5,578 bases of DNA from Sedimentisphaerales bacterium (GTDB taxonomy: Bacteria > Planctomycetota > Phycisphaerae > Sedimentisphaerales > SG8-4). Under the pieces are notes generated by a model, which did no database searches, was not told the origin of the DNA, and saw only the letters and a program-made list of their open reading frames with translations. Below, piece by piece: positions 1-5,578 of this stretch; position 1 is the stretch's first letter; the number at the start of each line of letters is the position of its first letter. A program made the translations under genes and the position numbers. Location of the stretch: positions 1 to 5,578 of the forward strand of contig JAFGCA010000563.1 of NCBI GenBank assembly GCA_016932895.1, read 5' to 3'.

Positions 1-1011
1 GCCCTGACCGGCGGCAGCGTCACGCGTCTGCCTAATGGGCACACGGTCATCAATTGGGGTGGCGCCGCCAGAGCCAGCGAGGCGCCCGCCATGACGGAGG
101 TCGATCCCAACGGTCGGCTCGTTTACGAGATTACCTGTGCCCAGGAAGGGGTTACCGGGGGCTTCTCCCGCATCGTGTGGCCACCGGCCGAGCAGGCCAC
201 GACCGTCACGCGATACGAGCTGATGGAAGGCAACACGTATGCCTTCGACAACAACCACGCGCAGACCGGGGTAACGCTCACGGTCAACACCCTGGACGCG
301 GAGATGTACAACGAGGCGTACGTCGGCCGCGAGCCGTTCGCCCCGCTGTTTCCGGAATTCCCGGGCAAGGCCCCGCGCGTGCTTCCCGTGCGGGTGACGA
401 TCAGCGCCCGGGAGATCGCCGGCATCACCGCCACCGTGTCCTTCGACGCCGAAAGCTTCGGCTTCGCCGACCATGCCGGAGCCTTCGGCTACGCCGATCC
501 GAACGCATTGACGGTATACTACCGGCCCCGCGCAGGACAGGGCCTGTTCCTCTCCCTGGCGACCGACTATAACCCGGTCACCCGGCAGTTGAGGGCCGCC
601 ATGTCGCGATTCGGGGAGTTCATCGTCGGTTTCCCCGATCTCGAAGAGGTGCCCTACCCTCCGCTGCTGATCGAGCCGAAGGAACAACAGACGGTCAATC
701 AAGGTTTACCTGTTTCCTTCTTCTGGACGCCCCGGGGATTCGGACGGACGTATGATCTGCAGGTATCGAAGAATCCCGACTTCACCAGCCCGGATATAGA
801 TGAGATGGACCTGACGGAAACCCGCTACACGCTCGCAACTGCCGAGCCGGGCGGGGTCTATTACTGGCGGGTGCGTACTCTCAATGAGGGCGGGATCGGC
901 GACTGGTCGGTGCGGTCGTTTACGGCCGCCCCGCCGACGGTTCAGGTCACGACGCCTAACGGCGGCGAATCCTGGAGAAGAGGCATGTCCTACTTATTGG
1001 AGCGCCACTGA
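1..1011 (+). CDS. Secreted arylsulfotransferase-family protein, C-terminal part (5' end outside the window)
   Basis: The frame is open from base 1 to the TGA at 1009-1011 (336 residues). The first ATG at 91 is internal, because similarity to the next gene runs upstream of it. The first residues (RLPNGHTVINWG, about nt 28-60) match the last blade of the ASST propeller, so the catalytic histidines lie outside the window. Next come an unassigned beta-rich domain (about nt 170-640), an FN3-like domain (about nt 655-930, with WTPRGFGR and YYWRVRT), and the start of a Kre9/KNH-like Ig domain (about nt 940-993, NGGESW). That last domain breaks off after about 20 residues; gene 2 keeps about 90. From nt 508 to 993 the protein aligns with gene 2 without gaps, 88 of 162 residues identical by hand count. 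Family membership is seen through this paralogy. Enzymatic activity is inferred, and a missing terminal domain may make this a decayed copy. Confidence 0.85.
   Translation, partial: ALTGGSVTRLPNGHTVINWGGAARASEAPAMTEVDPNGRLVYEITCAQEGVTGGFSRIVWPPAEQATTVTRYELMEGNTYAFDNNHAQTGVTLTVNTLDAEMYNEAYVGREPFAPLFPEFPGKAPRVLPVRVTISAREIAGITATVSFDAESFGFADHAGAFGYADPNALTVYYRPRAGQGLFLSLATDYNPVTRQLRAAMSRFGEFIVGFPDLEEVPYPPLLIEPKEQQTVNQGLPVSFFWTPRGFGRTYDLQVSKNPDFTSPDIDEMDLTETRYTLATAEPGGVYYWRVRTLNEGGIGDWSVRSFTAAPPTVQVTTPNGGESWRRGMSYLLERH
454..507 (+). repeat. 27-bp tandem duplication within gene 1 (two units)
   Basis: Units 454-480 and 481-507 encode SFGFADHAG and AFGYADPNA and match at 18 of 27 bases by hand count, most strongly in the first two thirds. 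Gene 2 has a single nine-residue segment, GLDFDDPAQ, at this place. The extra unit accounts exactly for the change in offset between the two genes from 1967 to 1940 bp, so it looks like an in-frame duplication in gene 1 or a loss in gene 2. Confidence 0.55.
508..993 (+). repeat. Diverged direct repeat, copy 1 (paralogous with 2448-2933)
   Basis: This stretch of gene 1 aligns with 2448-2933 of gene 2 at a constant offset of 1940 bp without gaps, giving 88 of 162 identical residues by hand count. The best-preserved block I checked at DNA level, 941-990 against 2881-2930, matches at 41 of 50 bases. Similarity continues upstream at an offset of 1967 bp (about 268-453), the 27-bp difference being one extra tandem unit in gene 1. 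It reflects gene duplication rather than a mobile element. Confidence 0.8.
999..1002 (+). promoter_or_regulatory. Ribosome binding site of gene 2, inside the end of gene 1
   Basis: GGAG lies 8 nt before ATG 1011 and supports that start over the in-frame GTG at 1032 and ATG at 1035. It sits within the last codons of gene 1, in the stretch (994-1008) where gene 1 stops resembling its paralog. With the one-base TGATG overlap, this suggests translational coupling. A second purine-rich run, AAGGAAG at 1019-1025, could serve the later starts, but those lack the basic n-region of a signal peptide. Confidence 0.6.
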
Positions 1012-3152
1012 TGTCAACAAGGAAGCGAAGGGTGATGGTCGCGATGGTAACAGCGTGTCTGTGCGTCACCGGCGTTCAGGCGCAGGTGTTCGAGCCGAAT
1101 CTGCCGGACGATTTCCCGGAGCTCGTCGTCACGCAGCAGGGTCCGACCGCACCAGGCGTCTTCATCGGGTGGCTCGGGTGGTGGGTCGTCGATTATTACG
1201 TCGTCTTGGATCAATCGGGCTTTCCGCTGTTCTACAGCAAGACGGACGCGATCAGCTATCCCGATGTGATGTCCAACGGACTGATCTCCGCGCCCGCCCC
1301 ACGAGGTTACACGCTCAAGGATGAAACGTTCACGATTGTCGATTCCTTCCAGATGAGCGAGGGATATGGCGTCAACATCCACGACTTCAAGGTGCTGCCC
1401 AACGGCCATGCCCTGATCATCGGCACGTACCGGCGCAACGTGGACATGAGCCAGATCGTTCCCGGCGGACGACCCGATGCACAGCTCACCTGCGACGTCG
1501 TCCAGGAGATCGACGGCAACAAGCAGGTCCTGTTCGAGTGGCACGCGCTGGACCACATCCCGGTCACGGATTCCTTCCACGATCTGACGCAGAAGAACAT
1601 CGACTATGCCCATTTCAACTCCATCAATCTGGATCCAACCGACAACAACCTGCTGCTGTCCCTGCGGACGACCTCCGACATCGTGAAGGTCAGCCGAAGC
1701 ACGGGCGAGGTCCTTTGGCGCTTCGGCGGCAAAGACAACGATTTCACCTTTATCGGCGAGCACGAGGAGAACGCCCCCTACTATTTCGTCGGCCAGCACG
1801 CCATCTGGCGGTTCCGCAATGGCAATCTATTGTTCTTTGACAACGGCAACATCTCCGGCGGCGGGCTCACTCCCTGCGACCGGACCTACTCCCGCGGCGT
1901 CGAGTACCATCTCGACGAGGTCAACCGGACAGCGACCCTGGTGTGGGAATTCCGGCACGATCCGGACATCAAGTCGCCCAGCGGCGGGCGGGCCCAGCCC
2001 CTCGCCAACGGCAACATCCTCCTCGACTGGGGCAGTGCCATCCCGACCGGGACTCCCGAGGTACCGCTGGTCACGGAGGTCTCGCCTGCGGGCGAGTTGG
2101 TCTATGAGCTCCACTACGCCAGCGCCACGAAGGGCGCTCGCCTTCAGAAGTACGTGTGGAACAGTCCCGACTTAGTGCGGTCGCAGGCGCATCTGGGGAT
2201 CAAAGCGGGTAGTATCTACGAGTCGAAGGAAACGGGCGTCACGATCACGGTCGGCAGCCTGGAGGGTCCGGCCGGTAACGGCCTGGTCGCGAAAAGGCAT
2301 ACTGACGCGGCCCGGCTGGTGCGGTTTGCGGGCAAATCCCCGCAGGCACTGGCGGAACGTGTGACCCTCTCCGGCTTCGGTATCGACGCCATCGCGATGG
2401 ATGTGGCCTTCGATGTCCAAGGACTCGATTTCGACGATCCGGCCCAATTGACCGTCTATCACCGCCCCTGCCCGGGTCAGGGCGTGTTCACCGCACGGGC
2501 GACGAGCTACGATCCGGTAGCCCAGCAGTTGACGGTGACGGACGCGCCGTTCGGCGAGTTCATCTTCACGTATCCCGACGCCCCGGAGATCCCGCTCCCA
2601 CCGATCCTGCATACGCCGGACGATCTTGCGATCGTCAACCAGACGCAACCCGTAGCGCTGGAGTGGACGCCGATGGGCTTTGGCCGATCCTATCACGTGC
2701 AGGTGGCGACGGATGCCGAGTTTACGACCTTGGTGGCAGACGAGTCCGGCCTGACGGAGCCCCGCCATACGCTCAGCACACCGATGCCCGATGCGACGTA
2801 TCACTGGCGCGTCCGTACGACGAATGCGGGGGGAACGGGCGACTGGTCCGCCCGGTCGTTCCGCGCGGTCGGCCCGATGATTCAGGTCACCTCTCCTCAC
2901 GGCGGTGAATCCTGGAAGAGAGGCCTTTCCTATTTCATCCAGTGGCAGGACAACATCCCGGAGAACATCGAGATTGAGTTGTTCAAGGGCGAGTCGCCGG
3001 TCCGGACTATCGCCAAGCCCCCCAGCCTCGGGGCCTATGCCTGGGAGGTCGGCCTTGATCTCGAGCCGGGCGACGATTACACGATAAGAATCAAGAGCAC
3101 AACCGATGGAACGACCTGGGATCAGAGCGACGCGACCTTCTCTATTGAATGA
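1011..3152 (+). CDS. Secreted arylsulfotransferase-family protein with FN3-like and Kre9/KNH-like C-terminal domains
   Basis: The 713-residue product starts with a Sec signal peptide: basic n-region at residues 4-7, hydrophobic stretch 8-22, likely cleavage after GVQA (residue 24). The ATG at 1011 is preferred because it supplies that basic region and follows a GGAG; GTG 1032 or ATG 1035 would lose it. The ASST propeller spans about residues 35-370. Visible signature positions are H124 (IHDFKVLPNG), H201 and N203 (AHFNSI), R219 (LSLRTTSDIVKV), H263 (GQHA) and D277-G279 (FDNG). By recalled alignment H263 corresponds to the sulfate-carrying histidine (His436 in E. coli CFT073 AssT). Then follow an unassigned beta-rich domain (about 380-523), an FN3-like domain (about 525-620) and a complete Kre9/KNH-like Ig domain (about 623-713). 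The family moves sulfate between phenolic esters without PAPS; substrates here are unknown. No LPXTG, PEP-CTERM or C-terminal membrane anchor is seen. It overlaps gene 1 by one base, so translation is probably coupled. Confidence 0.9.
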   Translation: MSTRKRRVMVAMVTACLCVTGVQAQVFEPNLPDDFPELVVTQQGPTAPGVFIGWLGWWVVDYYVVLDQSGFPLFYSKTDAISYPDVMSNGLISAPAPRGYTLKDETFTIVDSFQMSEGYGVNIHDFKVLPNGHALIIGTYRRNVDMSQIVPGGRPDAQLTCDVVQEIDGNKQVLFEWHALDHIPVTDSFHDLTQKNIDYAHFNSINLDPTDNNLLLSLRTTSDIVKVSRSTGEVLWRFGGKDNDFTFIGEHEENAPYYFVGQHAIWRFRNGNLLFFDNGNISGGGLTPCDRTYSRGVEYHLDEVNRTATLVWEFRHDPDIKSPSGGRAQPLANGNILLDWGSAIPTGTPEVPLVTEVSPAGELVYELHYASATKGARLQKYVWNSPDLVRSQAHLGIKAGSIYESKETGVTITVGSLEGPAGNGLVAKRHTDAARLVRFAGKSPQALAERVTLSGFGIDAIAMDVAFDVQGLDFDDPAQLTVYHRPCPGQGVFTARATSYDPVAQQLTVTDAPFGEFIFTYPDAPEIPLPPILHTPDDLAIVNQTQPVALEWTPMGFGRSYHVQVATDAEFTTLVADESGLTEPRHTLSTPMPDATYHWRVRTTNAGGTGDWSARSFRAVGPMIQVTSPHGGESWKRGLSYFIQWQDNIPENIEIELFKGESPVRTIAKPPSLGAYAWEVGLDLEPGDDYTIRIKSTTDGTTWDQSDATFSIE
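2448..2933 (+). repeat. Diverged direct repeat, copy 2 (paralogous with 508-993)
   Basis: This is the gene 2 partner of the repeat at 508-993 and covers the end of the unassigned domain, the FN3-like domain and the first part of the Kre9/KNH-like domain. The match ends abruptly at about 2933. Beyond it gene 2 carries on through the rest of its terminal domain, while copy 1 runs into the junction with gene 2. Confidence 0.8.
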
Positions 3153-3163
3153 TAGACGCAAGC

Positions 3164-3169
3164 GGCGGA
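3164..3169 (+). promoter_or_regulatory. Weak ribosome binding site of gene 3
   Basis: GGCGGA ends 5 nt before ATG 3175, in the 22-nt gap after the gene 2 stop. It is a poor Shine-Dalgarno match, so initiation may depend partly on ribosomes finishing gene 2. It is reported because it favours the 3175 start, which gives a signal peptide, over the ATG at 3106. Confidence 0.4.
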
Positions 3170-3174
3170 TCGAA

Positions 3175-5496
3175 ATGAACCAGCGGTGCGTGCCGTTCAT
3201 CGGTATGGGCCTGCTCATGTGCAGCACGGTACATGCCGTCACGGTCGCAGACTACCCGTCCGTCTTCGAGCGGGGTTATCAGTTTCTCGATCCCCGGCCA
3301 GAATCGGAATATGTGGCCCGGGAAACCCGGCTCCTGATCCGTTTCGCAGAGATACCTCCTGCAGATCTGACCAATCTGTCGAACTTTGTACAGATGATCG
3401 GAGAGAAGAGCGGTGTCCACGCAGGCCAAACGACGATTGCCCGCGACGGCAGGACGATCGTCTTCGAGCCTTCGACGCTTTTCACCGGCAATGAGGTGGT
3501 GGACGTTGCCCTGACCCCTCTGTGGAACGGCTCGCACGCCAAACCGACGGAGCCGATTCAATACAGGTTCTACGTCTTGCGTTCGGCCGCAGCACCACTA
3601 TCGGCGGATGACACGGCCGATGGGACGGCTCTGACTGCGGCAGGCTACACGACGACACCGACCTACGCGGCGGCCGAACCTCCGCGGGGCCAACCCATGG
3701 TCATGGGCAATGGCGTCTCCGTGCCCGGCGACTTCCCTCACGTAAGGATCACGCAGTGCCGGCATCCTGGCGATGGGCACATCTTCATCGGATACGACGG
3801 GGAGCCTCCCTATGCCCTGATTCTGGACAATTCCGGCGCGCCGGTATGGTATCGACGGGGCGCGATCACGGAGGATTTCAAGGTTCATAAGAACGGCATG
3901 ATCACTGAAATCCAGTTCAAGGGAGCCGGGCTCCAGTACAAGGGATACGACCCGAGTTTCAACTGGGTGAAGGACTTCCACGCTCGGAACGGGTACGACG
4001 CGGACAACCACGACTTGCAGGTCCTGCCAGACGGCGGCTATCTGATGCTGGGAACGCGGGCCATCCGGAACGTCGATATGAGCCGGCTGGTCTACGGCGG
4101 TCATCCCGACGCCATCATCCAGGAGACTTGCGTTCAGGAATTCACCGCGGCCGATGAGCTGATCTTCCAGTGGCGGGCTTGGGAGAACCTCGACGTCACC
4201 GGCATCGGCTACGTCGCCTGCAACAGTTGCTTTGAGATATCGCACATGAATGCGGTCGAGGTGGATGGGGACGGCCACCTCCTCGTATCGAACCGCGACC
4301 TCAGCGAGGTCACGAAGATCAACCGCCGGACGGGTCAGGTCATCTGGAGACTGGGTGGGTCGCACAGTGATTTTACCTTCGTGAACGATCCTCTCAACGG
4401 TTTCTCCTGCCAGCATGATATCCGCGTGGCGGGTCCTCACCGGTACACGCTTTTCGACAACGGCACTGCGCATAGTCCGCCCGTCTCCCGCGCGGTGGAA
4501 TACGAACTCGATCCGAACGCCGGAACCGCGACCCTGGTCTGGGAGTATCGGGCGGTCCCGGATCGATACACCTGGTATCACGGCAACGTCCAGCGTCTGC
4601 CCAACGGCAATACTCTGATCGATTTCGTGCTGCCCGAGTACCCCAAAGTGACGGAGGTAAACGCGGAAGGCGAGATCGAGTTCGAAATGAATTTCGTCAA
4701 GGGCGACAGCGACGCGTACACCGCTTTTCGCTTTCCATGGACGGGCGTCGTGACAAGACCCTATTTGGTCGTGCAGCCGAATTTCGACAAGGTGACATTG
4801 CTGTTCAACAAGTTCGGTGATCCCAACGTGGCCCAGTATCGTGTGTACGGAGGGCGCGCGCCTGAGCCGGACACCTTGATCACCGTCTCCGACAAGACTC
4901 TGGTGCACCTGCAAAACCTGGAGGATGACCGCCGCTACTACTTCCGGGTTACTGCTGTCGACTGGCTGGGCTATGAGAGTGCGTTCTCCAACGAGGAGAG
5001 CATCCTCGTCTACCTCTTTGATCCCAACGAGGCAGGGGACAATATGGTGCGCAACGGCGATTTCTCCCAAGGGCAGACGGAGTGGACCCTGGCCTGCAGC
5101 GGGTCGGCCGCTGCACGGTGGGTCGTCGAAGACGGGCGCGCCCGGGTGACCATCGATGAGGCGGGACGTGGCAGTGACAGCATCCGCCTGATCCAGACCG
5201 GAATGAAACTCGTGCGGGGCGAAACATACGTACTGGAATTTGACGCGGGAGCCGAATCGGCTCGACTGATCGAGGTCAAGGTCAAAGAGAAGAACAGCAC
5301 TTCCGGCTGGGATTACGCTTGGATGGGACCCGTCTACTTGACCACGAACCGTCAAGGTCCGGTCATGAAGCATTTCAGCCGCACTTTCGTGATGCAATAC
5401 GAGAGCGATCTGGATGCATGCCTTGAAGTCGGCGCAGGATCCGACAGTGCGGGGCTGTATCTTGACAATGTGTCACTTGTACGACAGGCACACTAA
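3175..5496 (+). CDS. Secreted arylsulfotransferase-family protein with SbsA-type Ig, FN3 and CBM4/9-like domains
   Basis: The 773-residue product begins at ATG 3175, which gives a clear signal peptide (hydrophobic residues about 6-19, cleavage likely after VHA, residue 21). An in-frame ATG at 3106 lies inside gene 2 and adds 23 charged residues that would bury the signal. Domains in order: SbsA-type bacterial Ig (about 31-137, with the SG...AG...DGRTIVFEP pattern), an Ala/Thr-rich linker (about 138-180), ASST propeller (about 185-510), FN3 (about 530-615), and a CBM4/9-like galactose-binding fold (about 620-770, starting VRNGDFSQG and ending LYLDNVSLV). Signature residues are present: H279 (NHDLQVLPDG), H357 and N359 (SHMNAV), R374 (VSNRDLSEVTKI), H414 (CQHD) and D428-G430 (FDNG). 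A CxxC (C349, C352) sits just before H357 and is absent from gene 2. Sulfuryl transfer is expected from the family; a carbohydrate-containing target is inferred from the CBM-like domain only. Confidence 0.9.
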   Translation: MNQRCVPFIGMGLLMCSTVHAVTVADYPSVFERGYQFLDPRPESEYVARETRLLIRFAEIPPADLTNLSNFVQMIGEKSGVHAGQTTIARDGRTIVFEPSTLFTGNEVVDVALTPLWNGSHAKPTEPIQYRFYVLRSAAAPLSADDTADGTALTAAGYTTTPTYAAAEPPRGQPMVMGNGVSVPGDFPHVRITQCRHPGDGHIFIGYDGEPPYALILDNSGAPVWYRRGAITEDFKVHKNGMITEIQFKGAGLQYKGYDPSFNWVKDFHARNGYDADNHDLQVLPDGGYLMLGTRAIRNVDMSRLVYGGHPDAIIQETCVQEFTAADELIFQWRAWENLDVTGIGYVACNSCFEISHMNAVEVDGDGHLLVSNRDLSEVTKINRRTGQVIWRLGGSHSDFTFVNDPLNGFSCQHDIRVAGPHRYTLFDNGTAHSPPVSRAVEYELDPNAGTATLVWEYRAVPDRYTWYHGNVQRLPNGNTLIDFVLPEYPKVTEVNAEGEIEFEMNFVKGDSDAYTAFRFPWTGVVTRPYLVVQPNFDKVTLLFNKFGDPNVAQYRVYGGRAPEPDTLITVSDKTLVHLQNLEDDRRYYFRVTAVDWLGYESAFSNEESILVYLFDPNEAGDNMVRNGDFSQGQTEWTLACSGSAAARWVVEDGRARVTIDEAGRGSDSIRLIQTGMKLVRGETYVLEFDAGAESARLIEVKVKEKNSTSGWDYAWMGPVYLTTNRQGPVMKHFSRTFVMQYESDLDACLEVGAGSDSAGLYLDNVSLVRQAH

Positions 5497-5578
5497 TGTC
5501 CAGGCAGAGACTCGCACAGAACGTACGACTTGGTCCCTCAAGGCGCTCGATAAAATCAGGAAGAAGTGCCTCCGAACA
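5496..5578 (+). CDS. Possible start of a fourth gene in the operon (runs off the window)
   Basis: The last base of the gene 3 TAA is the first base of an ATG, giving a TAATG junction like the TGATG between genes 1 and 2. The frame stays open for 27 codons to the window end and starts MSRQRLAQNV. The fragment is rich in Arg and Ser, shows no hydrophobic signal-peptide core by residue 27, and has only a weak upstream AGG (5486-5488), so it cannot be assigned to a family. A second frame from ATG 5468, overlapping gene 3, is also open to the end and contains TWSLKALDKIRKK. Either frame, or neither, could be real; 83 bases are too few to decide. Confidence 0.3.
   Translation, partial: MSRQRLAQNVRLGPSRRSIKSGRSASE

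Noticed and set aside
91..93. ATG as the start of gene 1
   Set aside because: Paralogy with gene 2 (RLPNGHTVINWG against PLANGNILLDWG) runs upstream of it and the frame is open to base 1, so this Met is internal.
1014..1799. Antisense open frame of 261 codons opposite the N-terminal half of gene 2
   Set aside because: It covers the gene 2 signal peptide and ASST motifs on the other strand; its own translation resembles no family I recognise.
3106..3174. Longer N-terminus for gene 3 from ATG 3106
   Set aside because: It overlaps gene 2, adds 23 mostly charged residues before an otherwise standard signal peptide and has no better RBS.
2172..3242. Antisense open frame of 356 codons opposite gene 2 and the gene 2/3 gap
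   Set aside because: It lies opposite a region conserved at protein level between genes 1 and 2 on the + strand, is rich in Arg and has no recognisable motif.
3598..5397. Antisense open frame of 599 codons opposite gene 3
   Set aside because: The + strand here encodes a full, domain-consistent secreted protein. The antisense translation shows no recognisable domain and no signal, and long antisense frames are common in G+C-rich coding DNA.
5532..5574. Possible hairpin or promoter near the right edge (AGGCGC/GTGCCT arms; GATAAAAT as a -10-like box)
   Set aside because: The arms are six base pairs with one G-U pair, have an 18-nt loop and no T-run follows. The -10-like box has no convincing -35 partner, so neither is better than chance.
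1..5578. CRISPR arrays, tRNA or rRNA genes, insertion sequences, attachment sites
   Set aside because: No short regularly spaced repeats, tRNA-like cloverleaf, rRNA motifs, transposase-like protein or terminal inverted repeats were seen; the window is almost wholly coding and its only repeats are those of the paralogous genes.

Overview
This window is a single co-directional block on the + strand from a bacterial genome of moderately high G+C (roughly 60% by eye). It holds the 3' end of one gene, two complete genes and possibly the first codons of a fourth. All three well-supported genes belong to the arylsulfotransferase (ASST) superfamily of secreted beta-propeller proteins, closest in motif pattern to the Arylsulfotran_2 (PF14269-like) branch. 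They are paralogs with different accessory domains. Both complete genes start with a Sec-type signal peptide, so the products act in the periplasm, at the surface or outside the cell. The taxon cannot be fixed from this window. Secreted ASST proteins carrying FN3, Kre9/KNH-like Ig ('NGGESW') and CBM-like modules would fit Planctomycetota or a relative of the KSB1/Fibrobacterota type, but this is a low-confidence inference.

Layout. Positions 1-1011 hold the C-terminal 336 residues of the first paralog: the last propeller strand, an unassigned beta-rich domain, an FN3-like domain and a sharply truncated Kre9/KNH-like domain. Its TGA shares one base with the ATG of the second gene (1011-3152, 713 aa), which has the same order of modules but keeps the full terminal domain. 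After a 22-nt gap comes the third gene (3175-5496, 773 aa). It is more divergent and is built as SbsA-type Ig domain, ASST propeller, FN3 and CBM4/9-like domain. Its TAA again shares a base with an ATG (5496) that opens a reading frame running off the window. The tight spacing indicates one transcript. No promoter or terminator is visible, so both lie outside the window.

How they may work together. In characterised ASSTs a histidine in the propeller carries sulfate from a phenolic sulfate ester donor to a phenolic acceptor without PAPS. The equivalent His, His/Asn and Arg positions can be recognised in genes 2 and 3, so both may be active, but substrates cannot be read from sequence. The variable adhesion and carbohydrate-binding modules suggest a set of related enzymes directed to different extracellular polymers or glycoconjugates. 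The points most worth a second look are the tandem ASST array, the abrupt loss of the terminal domain of gene 1 exactly where gene 2 begins, a 27-bp tandem duplication in gene 1, an unassigned domain shared by genes 1 and 2, and a CxxC motif beside the active-site region of gene 3.
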